NCBI GenBank assembly: GCA_002731775.1
Contig: PCCP01000039.1
Coordinates: 3,910-46,940 of the forward strand
Length of the DNA stretch: 43,031 bases
Direction: 5' to 3'
Source of the DNA: Gammaproteobacteria bacterium
GTDB taxonomy: Bacteria; Pseudomonadota; Gammaproteobacteria; Pseudomonadales; Pseudohongiellaceae
Position numbers and translations under genes: made by a program. The notes under the pieces are model-generated. The model was not told where the DNA came from. It ran no database searches and was given only the letters and a program-made list of their open reading frames with translations. Positions within the stretch are counted from its first letter, which is position 1; each line of letters starts with the position of its first letter. Shown here piece by piece: positions 35,095 to 43,031 of the stretch.

Positions 35095-35490
35095 TTAGAA
35101 AACTGTGCACAATACTTCGCCGCCAATGCCGGCGGCGCTTGCTTGTTTTGCTGTCATCAAACCCTTGTTTGTAGACATGATTGCTATTCCCAACCCAGCT
35201 CTGTTCTTGGGTAAATTTTCCGATCCCGTGTAATTGCGAAGTCCGGGTCGACTGATGCGTTTAATTTCTTCGATAACAGGTCGGTCTTGGAAATACTTCA
35301 ACTCCACATTGATCACCGGCTTACCGGCGTTATCATCAACTGCGTAACCGCTAATAAAACCTTCGTCTTCCAATACCTTGCTAAGCGCAAGCTTGATCTT
35401 CGAAGAAGGACAGCTAACCGATGGCTTATGGGCCATCTGGGCATTGCGGATGCGGGTCAAAAAATCTGCGATGGGATCTGACATACTCAT
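35095..35490 (-). CDS. rpsH: 30S ribosomal protein S8
   Basis: The 131-residue protein begins [25 protein letters not shown] and ends with [22 protein letters not shown], both characteristic. In E. coli S8 represses the spc operon by binding near the rplE start; I did not resolve such a site here. Confidence 0.97.
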   Translation of the reverse strand: MSMSDPIADFLTRIRNAQMAHKPSVSCPSSKIKLALSKVLEDEGFISGYAVDDNAGKPVINVELKYFQDRPVIEEIKRISRPGLRNYTGSENLPKNRAGLGIAIMSTNKGLMTAKQASAAGIGGEVLCTVF

Positions 35491-35504
35491 ATTTTTCTCC
35501 GGTC

Positions 35505-35810
35505 CTACCAGCTAGCCTTGGTTAAACCAGGCACATCACCGCGCATCGCCGCTTCACGAAGCTTGTTACGGCACAAACCAAATTTTCGATAAACACCACG
35601 CGGGCGGCCAGTAATCTGACAACGCCTCTGCTGACGAACAGGGCTGGAATCACGTGGCAGTTTCTGAAACTTGACCTGGGTGGCCCACTTTTCATCATCA
35701 CTGGCATGCGCATCTCCAAGAATGGCTTTAAGCTCTGCACGCTTGGCCGCGTATTTCTCAACCAGCTTCGATCGTTTCTTTTCTCTGGCAATCATTGAAG
35801 ATTTAGCCAT
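35505..35810 (-). CDS. rpsN: 30S ribosomal protein S14 (long form)
   Basis: The 101-residue protein begins [20 protein letters not shown] and ends [21 protein letters not shown], the zinc-free long form of S14, with the same length as E. coli. It starts two bases after the rplE stop, so its translation is probably coupled to the extended L5. Confidence 0.97.
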   Translation of the reverse strand: MAKSSMIAREKKRSKLVEKYAAKRAELKAILGDAHASDDEKWATQVKFQKLPRDSSPVRQQRRCQITGRPRGVYRKFGLCRNKLREAAMRGDVPGLTKASW

Positions 35811-35812
35811 TA

Positions 35813-36733
35813 TCAGGACTCCTCTTTATCTTTAGCCGCAGCTGCTTCATCCACATTCTCTTCGGCTGTGTCTGCTGCGGCGTCTTCAACTGCAGGTGCT
35901 TCATCTGCAACAGCTTCTTTTGCTACTGGCGCCTCTTCCGCAGTTGTTTCCTCTACCGCCGTTGCCTCTTCAGTTGCTTCTTCAACCGCCGGCGCTTCAT
36001 CTGCAACAGCTTCTTCTGCTACTGGCGCCTCTTCCGCAGTTGTTTCCTCTACTGCCGTTGCCTCTTCAGTTGCTTCCTCAACCGCCGGCGCTTCATCTGC
36101 AACAGCTTCTTCTGCTACTGGCGCCTCTTCTGCAGACGCTGCCTCAACTGCCGGTGCCTCTTCCTTGACCGGTGCTTCTTCGTTCACCACCGCAGGCTTC
36201 CTGAACGGAAAGCGCAACGCCGTCAACAGAGCACGACCTTCGTCATCATTTTTCGCCGAGGTAGTAATCGTTATATCCAGCCCACGTAGGGCATCGATCT
36301 TGTCGTAGTCGATCTCTGGGAAAATAATCTGTTCGGTTACACCCATGGCAAAATTGCCGCGACCATCGAAGGACTTGGGGCTCAAGCCGCGAAAGTCCCG
36401 AATTCGTGGAATGGCGATGCTAACCAGCCTCTCCAAAAATTCGTACATGCGCTCGCCACGAAGAGTCACCTTACAGCCGACTGGCCAGCCTTCCCTGATC
36501 TTGAATCCGGCTATGGATTTTCTTGCTTTGGTGACAACGACTTTTTGACCAGCAATCAGGGTCAAGTCGCTGGTGGCGCTCTCCAGAACCTTCTTGTCCG
36601 CAACCGCTTCACCAAGGCCCATGTTAAGAACAACCTTGGTGACCCTGGGCACACGCATAGGATTGTCATAGACAAACTGCCTGGTTAATGACGGCATTAC
36701 TTCTTTCTTGTAAAATTCTCTTAACTGAGCCAT
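35813..36733 (-). CDS. rplE: 50S ribosomal protein L5 with long repetitive acidic C-terminal extension
   Basis: Residues 1-179 are an ordinary L5 ([20 protein letters not shown] to ALRFPFRK), which binds 5S rRNA at the central protuberance; E. coli L5 stops there at 179. This protein runs on for 127 residues of Glu, Ala, Val, Thr and Pro, built from a 32-residue unit ([20 protein letters not shown] then [12 protein letters not shown]) present twice in full and flanked by partial copies, then a tail ending [10 protein letters not shown]. The frame is uninterrupted and rpsN starts two bases after the stop. The start at 36733 matches the family; the upstream start at 36742 is not needed. The extension is likely disordered and highly negative, which is unusual for a ribosomal protein. 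Confidence 0.95.
   Translation of the reverse strand: MAQLREFYKKEVMPSLTRQFVYDNPMRVPRVTKVVLNMGLGEAVADKKVLESATSDLTLIAGQKVVVTKARKSIAGFKIREGWPVGCKVTLRGERMYEFLERLVSIAIPRIRDFRGLSPKSFDGRGNFAMGVTEQIIFPEIDYDKIDALRGLDITITTSAKNDDEGRALLTALRFPFRKPAVVNEEAPVKEEAPAVEAASAEEAPVAEEAVADEAPAVEEATEEATAVEETTAEEAPVAEEAVADEAPAVEEATEEATAVEETTAEEAPVAKEAVADEAPAVEDAAADTAEENVDEAAAAKDKEES
35884..36132 (-). repeat. 96-base tandem repeats inside rplE
   Basis: Full copies at 35941-36036 and 36037-36132 match at 93 of 96 positions by direct comparison; a 57-base partial copy precedes at 35884-35940. The two full copies encode identical protein, so the three differences are silent. The high DNA identity indicates recent duplication or ongoing homogenisation. 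Confidence 0.9.
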
Positions 36734-36752
36734 GAGTGGCAACCTGGTTTAA

Positions 36753-37067
36753 TTAATCTATGTCTTGACCATCTGATTTGAAGACGCGCTTCTTGGCGCC
36801 GTCATCACTGACCTGAATACCAACTCGATCCGCGGCGTTGGTTTGAGGGTTAAAAATTGCGATATTGGAAATATGTAAGGCCGCCTCTTTTTCTACGATG
36901 CCGCCTGGCTGCCCCAGATTCGGGTTCGGTTTAGTGTGACGCTTCACCATATTTACACCGGCAATGATGACTTTATTGCTGCCAACGAGACGAGAAATAG
37001 TTCCGCGTTTTCCTGTATCTTTGCCTGCGATCACTATCACTTCATCTTCATGTTTCAATTTCTGCAT
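36753..37067 (-). CDS. rplX: 50S ribosomal protein L24
   Basis: The 104-residue protein has the KOW motif [20 protein letters not shown] and [37 protein letters not shown], typical of L24, with the E. coli length. It is an early assembly protein of the 50S subunit. It lies between rplN and rplE. Confidence 0.97.
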   Translation of the reverse strand: MQKLKHEDEVIVIAGKDTGKRGTISRLVGSNKVIIAGVNMVKRHTKPNPNLGQPGGIVEKEAALHISNIAIFNPQTNAADRVGIQVSDDGAKKRVFKSDGQDID

Positions 37068-37097
37068 TTTCGCCTCTCGCTCTGTATTCTGACCGCT

Positions 37098-37466
37098 TTA
37101 AAGTACTTCAGGCGCCAATGAGATAATTCGCATGAATTTTTCGGTACGCAACTCTCGTGTAACCGGGCCAAACACTCGGGTGCCAATAGGAGCATCCTGG
37201 TTGTTCAGCAAAATCGCCGCGTTGTCATCGAAACGAATCACGGATCCATCGCCGCGTCTGACACCTTTCTTGGTGCGCACTACCAACGCCGTCAATACCT
37301 GGCCCTTTTTCACCTTGCCTCGCGGAATCGCCTCTTTAACAGTGACTTTAATAATGTCACCGATACGTGCATATCGGCGGTGGGAACCCCCCAAAACCTT
37401 GATACACATTACGCGTCTGGCGCCGCTATTATCTGCGACATCTAAGTATGACTGCACTTGAATCAT
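37098..37466 (-). CDS. rplN: 50S ribosomal protein L14
   Basis: The 122-residue protein begins [27 protein letters not shown] and contains [18 protein letters not shown] and [13 protein letters not shown], all invariant L14 blocks. It lies at the subunit interface. It follows rpsQ after a 60-base spacer. Confidence 0.97.
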   Translation of the reverse strand: MIQVQSYLDVADNSGARRVMCIKVLGGSHRRYARIGDIIKVTVKEAIPRGKVKKGQVLTALVVRTKKGVRRGDGSVIRFDDNAAILLNNQDAPIGTRVFGPVTRELRTEKFMRIISLAPEVL

Positions 37467-37526
37467 CGATACACTCCATCATGCATTCCGATCAGGAATA
37501 CAGATTCTTTATCTTCAATTTACTAC

Positions 37527-37817
37527 TCAAACCTGGCTTGCCCTTCCGTCAATCGAAACCAGTGACCAGGACTTGGTTTTCGAAATGGGACGCACTTCCT
37601 TTATAGTTACTTTGTCACCCGGCAGGCATTCATTGTCCGCGTCGTGCGCATGAATCTTTGTAGACTTCTTTACAATTTTGCCATATACCGGATGTTTTAC
37701 TCGTCGTTCAATCAAGACAATGATGGACTTGTCCATCTTGTTGCTGACCACTCTGCCAGTAACAGTTCGAGTTCTACTCTCTTGGTTTTCACTAACCGAC
37801 GCTTCACTAGCTGACAT
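37527..37817 (-). CDS. rpsQ: 30S ribosomal protein S17
   Basis: The 96-residue protein has the S17 OB-fold core [47 protein letters not shown], followed by [19 protein letters not shown]. It is about twelve residues longer than E. coli S17 because of a polar N-terminal leader ([14 protein letters not shown]). It starts two bases after rpmC. Confidence 0.96.
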   Translation of the reverse strand: MSASEASVSENQESRTRTVTGRVVSNKMDKSIIVLIERRVKHPVYGKIVKKSTKIHAHDADNECLPGDKVTIKEVRPISKTKSWSLVSIDGRASQV

Positions 37818-37819
37818 GT

Positions 37820-38017
37820 TTAAGATCCACTTTTCTCTTTTTCAGTAATAATCGTTTTGACACGGGCAATATCTCGCTTCACTTCACCGATAAGATGAAA
37901 TTGCGCCATTTGCCCTGTGCTCATTTGCATGCGGTAGTTAAACTGGTTTTTAAACAGTTCCTGCAACTCGGTCTGCAGCTCTGCCACAGTTTTCTCTCTC
38001 AATTCACTGGCTTTCAT
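37820..38017 (-). CDS. rpmC: 50S ribosomal protein L29
   Basis: The 65-residue protein begins [21 protein letters not shown] and has the helical hairpin ending [22 protein letters not shown], as in L29. It sits near the peptide exit tunnel. Its ATG overlaps the rplP stop by one base (TAATG). Confidence 0.96.
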   Translation of the reverse strand: MKASELREKTVAELQTELQELFKNQFNYRMQMSTGQMAQFHLIGEVKRDIARVKTIITEKEKSGS

Positions 38018-38430
38018 TACATTACCGTCCGCTTCACGAAGGCCGTCTCGAAGGGCAACTTGGCAGAGGCCAGACTGAATGCTTCACGCGCCATCACCTC
38101 ATCGACACCTTCAATTTCAAACATTATTCTGCCTGGTTGGATCTGGGCTACCCAATACTCGACGTTGCCTTTACCCTTACCTTGCCTGACTTCCAGAGGT
38201 TTCTGCGTGATCGGTTTGTCCGGAAATACTCTGATCCAGATTTTTCCGCCACGCTTCACGTGTCTGGTCATAGCGCGACGCGCTGCTTCAATCTGCCTAG
38301 CAGTCAGGCGACCACGTGATATAGCCTTCAAACCGAATTCACCAAAATCTACTTTGCTGCCACGATGAGACAGGCCCCGATTGCGGCCCTTCATCATCTT
38401 GCGAAATTTTGTACGCTTCGGTTGCAACAC
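38017..38430 (-). CDS. rplP: 50S ribosomal protein L16
   Basis: The 137-residue protein begins [20 protein letters not shown] and has [40 protein letters not shown], the L16 hallmark. The Arg in the KGRNRG region and the KP loop contact the peptidyl transferase centre and tRNA. Length is normal. Confidence 0.97.
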   Translation of the reverse strand: MLQPKRTKFRKMMKGRNRGLSHRGSKVDFGEFGLKAISRGRLTARQIEAARRAMTRHVKRGGKIWIRVFPDKPITQKPLEVRQGKGKGNVEYWVAQIQPGRIMFEIEGVDEVMAREAFSLASAKLPFETAFVKRTVM

Positions 38431-38436
38431 GTCGTT

Positions 38437-39111
38437 TTACCCCTGCTTAGCTTTTGCTTGTGAGGGCACAATAGCCTCATCCAAATTCAAAATTTCACCC
38501 CTGAATATCCAAACTTTCACACCAATAATGCCGTAAGTCGTGTTGGCTTCTGCTGTGCCATAGTCTATATCCGCTCGCAGTGTGTGCAAGGGTACTCGTC
38601 CCTCGCGATACCACTCGGAGCGGGCAATTTCAGCGCCACCCAGACGACCACCTACCTGTACCTTGATGCCTTCTGCACCCTGTCGCATGGCATTTTGAAC
38701 CGCCCGTTTCATGGCTCGACGAAACATGACTCGACGCTCCAGTTGCGATGCTACGTTATCTGCGACCAACAGTGCATCCAGGTCAGGCTTGCGAATTTCC
38801 TCGATGTTAATCTGCACTGAAATACCCATCTTTTCGGTGAGCATCCTGCGCAGGGACTCTACATCTTCACCCTTCTTGCCTATCACAATTCCTGGTCGTG
38901 CCGTAAATATCGTCAGCTTCGCGGTCTGTGCCGATCGCTCAATTTCAACTCTGGAGACAGATGCATTCGCCAGTTTCTTCTTTATGAATTCCCGAACCTC
39001 AAGATCTGCCAGCAAGTTCTGTGCATATTCTTTGCCCTCCGCATACCAGACAGAGGTATGCTTCTTGACAATGCCAAGTCGAATTCCAGTTGGATGTACT
39101 TTCTGACCCAT
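38437..39111 (-). CDS. rpsC: 30S ribosomal protein S3
   Basis: The 224-residue protein begins [20 protein letters not shown] and contains the KH-domain motif [21 protein letters not shown]. The C-terminal domain has [41 protein letters not shown]. It is about nine residues shorter than E. coli S3 at the C-terminus. It forms part of the mRNA entry site. Confidence 0.97.
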   Translation of the reverse strand: MGQKVHPTGIRLGIVKKHTSVWYAEGKEYAQNLLADLEVREFIKKKLANASVSRVEIERSAQTAKLTIFTARPGIVIGKKGEDVESLRRMLTEKMGISVQINIEEIRKPDLDALLVADNVASQLERRVMFRRAMKRAVQNAMRQGAEGIKVQVGGRLGGAEIARSEWYREGRVPLHTLRADIDYGTAEANTTYGIIGVKVWIFRGEILNLDEAIVPSQAKAKQG

Positions 39112-39120
39112 CCGATACTC

Positions 39121-39453
39121 CTAGCTATCAGCGACCGTAATTGTTATGTGACATGAGCGCTTGAGAATGCGGTCGGCGCGACCTTTCGCCCTGGGTTTAA
39201 TGCGTTTCATGGTTATACCTTCATCAACACAAATCGTTGATATTTTCAATTCATCTACATCAGCGCCTTCATTGTGTTCTGCATTTGCAATCGCAGAATT
39301 CAATAATTTCTTGATGATTACTGCGCCCTTTTTGGGACTGTAAGTCAGCAATTCCAGCGCTTCTTCGACTGCCCTGCCACGCACCTGGTCGGCGACCAGC
39401 CTCGCTTTTTGTGCCGACAGGCGTGCGCCCTTTAATCTTGCTACAACTTCCAT
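39121..39453 (-). CDS. rplV: 50S ribosomal protein L22
   Basis: The 110-residue protein (E. coli length) has [23 protein letters not shown] at the start and the tunnel-lining beta-hairpin region ending [29 protein letters not shown]. It lies between rpsS and rpsC. Confidence 0.97.
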   Translation of the reverse strand: MEVVARLKGARLSAQKARLVADQVRGRAVEEALELLTYSPKKGAVIIKKLLNSAIANAEHNEGADVDELKISTICVDEGITMKRIKPRAKGRADRILKRSCHITITVADS

Positions 39454-39462
39454 TTCAGCCCC

Positions 39463-39735
39463 CTAGTGCGCCTTCCTATCAGCAGTGTGACCACGGTAGG
39501 TGCGTGTTCCAGCAAACTCACCCAATTTGTGGCCAACCATATTTTCGTTAATGAAAACTGGCACATGCTTGCGGCCATTGTGAATTCCAATAGTGAGACC
39601 AATCATTTCCGGAGAAACCATCGATCGTCTGGACCAGGTCTTGATGGGCCGCTTGTCGTTTTTCTCAACAGCAGTCTGCACTTTCTTCATCAGGTGAAGA
39701 TCGATGAATGGTCCTTTTTTTAGTGAACGTGGCAC
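39463..39735 (-). CDS. rpsS: 30S ribosomal protein S19
   Basis: The 90-residue protein begins [19 protein letters not shown] and has [53 protein letters not shown], unmistakable S19. It binds the 30S head near S13. It follows rplB after 24 bases. Confidence 0.97.
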   Translation of the reverse strand: MPRSLKKGPFIDLHLMKKVQTAVEKNDKRPIKTWSRRSMVSPEMIGLTIGIHNGRKHVPVFINENMVGHKLGEFAGTRTYRGHTADRKAH

Positions 39736-39759
39736 GCTTCGTTTCCTCTATCACTCGCC

Positions 39760-40590
39760 TTAGCGGCTTGATTTTCTACGCCGAACAATCATGTTATCTG
39801 TTCGCTTATTAGATCTGGTTTTATAGCCCTTGGTTGGTGTTCCCCAGGGTGATACCGGGTGACGACCACCAGATGTTCTGCCTTCACCACCGCCATGGGG
39901 ATGATCGACAGGATTCATCGCAACACCACGAACAGTTGGGCGGACACCTCTCCACCTTTTCGCTCCGGCTTTCCCCAGCGATCTCAAACTGTGCTCCGAA
40001 TTGGAGACTTCGCCAAGCGTAGCCCGACACTCGGACAACACCTTGCGCATTTCACCAGAACGAAGTCGCAATGTAGCGTAGCTGCCTTCTCTGGCAACCA
40101 GTTGCAATGAGGTGCCTGCACTTCGAGCGATCTGAGCGCCCTTGCCTGGCTTCAACTCCACACAGTGGACCGTGCTGCCCAACGGGATATTGCGTAGAGG
40201 CAAGCAATTACCGGCCTTAATGGGCGCTTCATCTCCGGATATCACGACATCACCGGCGGCGACTGTGGCAGGCGCGATAATGTACTTGCGCTCACCGTCC
40301 GCATACAACAACAGGGCAATATTTGCTGACCGGTTTGGATCATATTCCAGCCGTTCTACCCTGGCTTCGATATCGTCTTTGCAGCGCTTGAAATCGATAA
40401 TTCGATACTTCTGCTTGTGGCCGCCACCGATATGTCTCGTCGTGATGCGGCCTCTGTTATTTCTACCACCAGTCTTGGGCTTGGGAGCAGTAAGAGGTGC
40501 GTAGGGCTCACCCTTGTGCAAATCCGGATGCACAACCTTGACCACAAAGCGGCGCCCCGGAGAAGTAGGTTTACATTTAACTACCGGCAT
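39760..40590 (-). CDS. rplB: 50S ribosomal protein L2
   Basis: The 276-residue protein has [29 protein letters not shown] near the start and, toward the end, [31 protein letters not shown], whose His in the [10 protein letters not shown] loop lies near the peptidyl transferase centre. Length is close to E. coli L2 (273). It is preceded by rplW with an 11-base spacer. Confidence 0.97.
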   Translation of the reverse strand: MPVVKCKPTSPGRRFVVKVVHPDLHKGEPYAPLTAPKPKTGGRNNRGRITTRHIGGGHKQKYRIIDFKRCKDDIEARVERLEYDPNRSANIALLLYADGERKYIIAPATVAAGDVVISGDEAPIKAGNCLPLRNIPLGSTVHCVELKPGKGAQIARSAGTSLQLVAREGSYATLRLRSGEMRKVLSECRATLGEVSNSEHSLRSLGKAGAKRWRGVRPTVRGVAMNPVDHPHGGGEGRTSGGRHPVSPWGTPTKGYKTRSNKRTDNMIVRRRKSSR

Positions 40591-40601
40591 GATTTACCCC
40601 C

Positions 40602-40901
40602 TTACCCGATATCAGCAAAGTCAATTTCGTGACCTGCTTCCAACTTGACGTAGGCTTTTTTCCAATTGGAACGGCGCCTGATTTTCCCCTTCGCATTACG
40701 CTTGGTCTTCCCTTTCACGTTAAGCACCTGTAAATCTGCAACCACTACATTAAAAAGTGTCTCCACCGCTTCCTTGATTTCTAGTTTGCGTGCGTCGATA
40801 GCAACCTTAAAGGCGTATTGATTATTGGCTTCGCCGAGGAGGGTGGTTTTTTCAGACACGTGTGGCCCAAGAATCACTGTGTAAAGTCGTTCTACATTCA
40901 T
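40602..40901 (-). CDS. rplW: 50S ribosomal protein L23
   Basis: The 99-residue protein has [47 protein letters not shown], the L23 core, and the RNA-binding [22 protein letters not shown] loop. It is the docking site for trigger factor and SRP at the tunnel exit. Its ATG overlaps the rplD stop by four bases. Confidence 0.96.
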   Translation of the reverse strand: MNVERLYTVILGPHVSEKTTLLGEANNQYAFKVAIDARKLEIKEAVETLFNVVVADLQVLNVKGKTKRNAKGKIRRRSNWKKAYVKLEAGHEIDFADIG

Positions 40902-41518
40902 GACAGCATCTCCTCTACCTTTTTAAGTGCAGGGACCGTCATCAATACTTTTTCAAAACCAATCAGGCTAACGGGATCGATACCGGCGACATCAAGCACA
41001 TCGACTTTGTGCAGATTCCTTGCTGCGAGATAGAGGTTTTTTTCAACTTGCTCGGAAACGATGAGAACGTTGTCCAATTCGTATTCCTTCAATTTGGCGA
41101 CCAGAGCCTTGGTCTTGTTAGTCTCGACGGCGAATTCATTCACTACCAACAGTCTGCCCTGGCGAATCAGCTCAGACAGAATGCATTGCATGGCGCCACG
41201 ATACATTTTCTTATTGAGTTTCTTGCTGTGATCCCGAGGTCTGGCAGCAAAAGTTACACCACCACTACGCCAGATAGGGCTGCTGGTAGTACCTGCGCGA
41301 GCGCGACCTGTACCCTTTTGACGCCATGGCTTCCGCCCGCCACCACGAACTTCGGAACGTGTTTTCTGCTTTACGGAGCCCTGTCTGGCGCCAGCCATGT
41401 AACTAACAACGCTCTGGTGTACCAGAGGCTCGTTGTATGCCTTACCGAAGGATTCATCCGAAAGTGAGATTTTTCCACTGCCCGTTTTCTTGCCGGGCAT
41501 CGCAAGACTTAATTCCAT
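40898..41518 (-). CDS. rplD: 50S ribosomal protein L4
   Basis: The 206-residue protein has [61 protein letters not shown], the tunnel-lining L4 loop, and a C-terminal domain with [19 protein letters not shown]. In E. coli L4 also represses the S10 operon through its leader RNA; the leader here is only about 80 bases by my promoter call, shorter than the E. coli one. Length is near normal (E. coli 201). Confidence 0.97.
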   Translation of the reverse strand: MELSLAMPGKKTGSGKISLSDESFGKAYNEPLVHQSVVSYMAGARQGSVKQKTRSEVRGGGRKPWRQKGTGRARAGTTSSPIWRSGGVTFAARPRDHSKKLNKKMYRGAMQCILSELIRQGRLLVVNEFAVETNKTKALVAKLKEYELDNVLIVSEQVEKNLYLAARNLHKVDVLDVAGIDPVSLIGFEKVLMTVPALKKVEEMLS

Positions 41519-41521
41519 TGC

Positions 41522-42166
41522 TTACCCCTTGACCTTTCTTGCAGGACGGACGATTACGTTTGACCCGGGTGCTCCAGGTAATGCACCCTTAATAAGTAGA
41601 AGATTGTTTTCCGTGTCGACTCTGACTACTTCCAAGTTCTGGGTAGTCTTTCTGACATTGCCCATCTGGCCAGCCATTTTCTTACCCTTCCAGACGCGAC
41701 CCGGGGTCTGGCATTGGCCAATTGAGCCTGGCGCCCGATGAGAGAGCGAGTTGCCGTGAGTAGCATCCTGCATCTGAAAATTGTAACGCTTGATGACGCC
41801 CTGGAAACCCTTACCTTTCGAGGTGCCGGTGACATCCACTATTTGACCTTCTTTGAAAATGTCTACCTTAAGCTCGGAACCCGTAGTGATCTCGGCGGTA
41901 TCGACCCCTTCGGTGCGAAACTCCCACAGCCCGTTACCGGCTTCGGTCTCGGCCTTGGCGAAATGGCCAGCCATTGACTTGGTCACGCGAGACGCACGAC
42001 GGCTACCCGTAGTGACTTGAATGGCACTATAACCATCCGTTTCTGGAGTTTTAACCTGGGTAACCCGATTAGGTTGCACTTCCACCACCGTAACGGGGAT
42101 GGACACGCCTTCCTCAATGAAAATACGGGTCATGCCGCTTTTCCGACCAACTAATCCAATCGACAT
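41522..42166 (-). CDS. rplC: 50S ribosomal protein L3
   Basis: The 214-residue protein begins [20 protein letters not shown] and has the conserved [17 protein letters not shown] and [27 protein letters not shown]. The Gln in GSIGQ corresponds to the residue methylated by PrmB in E. coli. It is preceded by a 166-base spacer after rpsJ that contains a perfect hairpin. Confidence 0.97.
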   Translation of the reverse strand: MSIGLVGRKSGMTRIFIEEGVSIPVTVVEVQPNRVTQVKTPETDGYSAIQVTTGSRRASRVTKSMAGHFAKAETEAGNGLWEFRTEGVDTAEITTGSELKVDIFKEGQIVDVTGTSKGKGFQGVIKRYNFQMQDATHGNSLSHRAPGSIGQCQTPGRVWKGKKMAGQMGNVRKTTQNLEVVRVDTENNLLLIKGALPGAPGSNVIVRPARKVKG

Positions 42167-42228
42167 TGTAAAAACCTCATCGTGCAGGGGGCTAAAACCC
42201 GCTATGGCCGCTGACGCGTTACACTATG

Positions 42229-42249
42229 TGTTACCGCTGACGGGTAACA
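42229..42249 (-). promoter_or_regulatory. Perfect hairpin in the rpsJ-rplC spacer
   Basis: TGTTACC (42229-42235), a seven-base loop and GGTAACA (42243-42249) form a perfect seven-pair stem. No T-run follows on the minus strand, so it is not an intrinsic terminator. The loop sequence GCTGACG recurs 26 bases away in CCGCTGACGCGTTAC. It lies about 65 bases upstream of the rplC start and could be a regulatory or processing structure in the S10 transcript. Confidence 0.45.
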
Positions 42250-42332
42250 ATGAACAATCAGTGCGCCAAAACTTTTCGTAAAAAAGGGCAAAGAGGACTG
42301 AATGCTCTTTTGCCTGGGATTAAATCTACTTC

Positions 42333-42644
42333 TTAACCAAGACTAATTTGTACTTCCACGCCCGCCGCCAAATCCAGCTTCATCAGCGCATCAACCGTTT
42401 TCTCTGTCGGTTCGACAATGTCCAGCAGACGCTTGTGGGTGCGAATCTCGTACTGGTCTCGCGCGTCTTTATTGACGTGTGGAGAGATCAATATCGTAAA
42501 TCTTTCTTTATTCGTTGGCAGTGGAATAGGCCCCTTCACCTGGGCTCCAGTGCGCCTGGCAGTATCAACAATTTCCTGGGTAGATTGATCAATCAGTCGA
42601 TGATCGAAGGCCTTGAGCCGGATTCTGATACGCTGACTTTGCAT
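42333..42644 (-). CDS. rpsJ: 30S ribosomal protein S10
   Basis: The 103-residue protein, the same length as E. coli S10, begins [20 protein letters not shown] and has [36 protein letters not shown]. Besides its place in the 30S head, S10 (NusE) takes part in transcription antitermination. It is the first gene of the S10 operon, about 80 bases after a near-consensus promoter. Confidence 0.97.
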   Translation of the reverse strand: MQSQRIRIRLKAFDHRLIDQSTQEIVDTARRTGAQVKGPIPLPTNKERFTILISPHVNKDARDQYEIRTHKRLLDIVEPTEKTVDALMKLDLAAGVEVQISLG

Positions 42645-42733
42645 CTACCTAAAACTCCAAAAAACTCTTTAAAATTAACCAGTTATCGCCAATTTTCTTG
42701 ACGGCCAGTTTTTAAACGCCAAAAAGGATGCGA

Positions 42734-42762
42734 ATCTTAAGGTTTTGGCTCTAATCTGTCAA
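42734..42762 (-). promoter_or_regulatory. Sigma-70 promoter of the S10 operon
   Basis: On the minus strand TTGACA (42762-42757) is a perfect -35 box, followed by a 17-base spacer and TAAGAT (42739-42734) as the -10 box, one mismatch from TATAAT at two positions counted strictly. Transcription would start near 42727, giving a leader of about 80 bases before rpsJ. It lies between the tuf stop and rpsJ. Confidence 0.85.
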
Positions 42763-42763
42763 G

Positions 42764-42807
42764 CAAAAACCGCCTGAAAGCCCCTTTTTCCGCGACTTTC
42801 CGCCGGT
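42764..42807 (-). terminator. Possible imperfect terminator after tuf
   Basis: On the minus strand AACCG and GAAAG pair with CTTTC and CGGTT across a mismatched centre and a loop of about 15 bases, then TTTTTG follows. It lies just upstream of the S10 promoter, where the tuf transcript might end. The stem is interrupted, so efficiency is doubtful; read-through from tuf is quite possible. Confidence 0.35.
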
Positions 42808-42932
42808 TGCCAGCTTGGCCCTCAAATCCTGACTTTGGCAGGGCCGGAGCAAAGCTGCGAAGTAGCATCTTCGATTATAATCAGACCAGCACACCTTGCA
42901 GTATGCCGGCCCCTGCTCAACTGCTGGCTAGC

Positions 42933-43031
42933 TTATTCGATAATCTTGGCGACGACGCCCGCACCTACGGTACGACCACCCTCGCGTATCGCAAAGCGCA
43001 GACCCTCATCCATCGCGATCGGTGCAATCAG
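42933..43031 (-). CDS. tuf: Elongation factor Tu, C-terminal end (partial)
   Basis: The last 32 codons before TAA at 42933-42935 read [20 protein letters not shown] then [12 protein letters not shown], the exact C-terminus of bacterial EF-Tu. The rest lies beyond the right edge. It is the last gene of the str operon in this order (rpsL-rpsG-fusA-tuf), preceding the S10 operon. Confidence 0.95.
   Translation of the reverse strand: MIAPIAMDEGLRFAIREGGRTVGAGVVAKIIE

Noticed and set aside
35884..36132. Tandem repeats that could be mistaken for a CRISPR array
   Set aside because: The 96-base units are directly adjacent without unique spacers and encode an in-frame protein repeat.
35868..36308. 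Long open frame on the plus strand (146 codons, Ser/Ala/Thr-rich), opposite rplE
   Set aside because: It is the antisense shadow of the repetitive Glu/Ala-rich tail of L5; composition follows from the repeat and there is no ribosome-binding site or known family.

Overview
The window looks like the chromosome of a gammaproteobacterium, probably marine or aquatic and not assigned further. The main reason is the right-hand third, an uninterrupted S10-spc-alpha ribosomal supercluster in the gammaproteobacterial order: rpsJ to rplO, then secY-rpmJ-rpsM-rpsK-rpsD-rpoA-rplQ, with no infA or adk between secY and rpsM. It lies just downstream of a tuf gene, of which only the last 32 codons are present.

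Layout, left to right. 1-3253 (+): the end of a membrane protein gene, an exported methyltransferase-like protein, and a tight overlapping set of Tat-exported sulfite-oxidase-type molybdoenzyme, exported mono-heme cytochrome c and SRPBCC protein. 3284-6754 (-): alpha/beta hydrolase, the substrate-binding protein of a glycerol ABC importer (GlpV) and its small DUF2160 membrane protein. 6799-15759: a block of unrelated genes on both strands, namely an NhaC-type antiporter, a methyltransferase, a GST-like protein with a small membrane protein behind it, and a translationally coupled trio of TolB/CehA-type exported metallohydrolase, ABC ATPase and SBP-permease fusion of the glycine-betaine/OpuB type. 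15852-21246 (-): glpQ, glpP, glpT, glpS and glpD, read in the order glpD-S-T-P-Q. 21406-24962 (+): glpK, histidine phosphatase, DUF1499 protein and a divergent LspA-like protein. 25080-28211: GST, a DapA-family lyase, and an alanine-glyoxylate aminotransferase gene broken by a frameshift. 28303-42762 (-): the ribosomal supercluster from the rplQ terminator to a near-consensus promoter before rpsJ.

How they fit together. GlpV, GlpP/GlpQ, GlpS/GlpT and the DUF2160 protein form a glycerol ABC importer; GlpK phosphorylates glycerol and GlpD oxidises glycerol-3-phosphate to dihydroxyacetone phosphate. In the relatives I know, DUF2160 and glpV directly follow glpQ. Here about 9.1 kb of other genes, some on the opposite strand, separate them. 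The CehA/ABC trio could couple periplasmic hydrolysis to uptake of the released product, which is an inference from overlap and localisation only.

Most noteworthy: the split glycerol importer operon; the metallohydrolase-ABC trio with its SBP-first fusion; a 127-residue acidic, tandemly repeated tail on ribosomal protein L5 and a shorter similar tail on L15; the frameshifted aminotransferase; a divergent LspA paralogue; a 66-residue membrane protein with a CxCxC motif and a very strong ribosome-binding site; and two intergenic repeat structures. I saw no tRNA, rRNA, CRISPR array, intact insertion sequence or phage gene.
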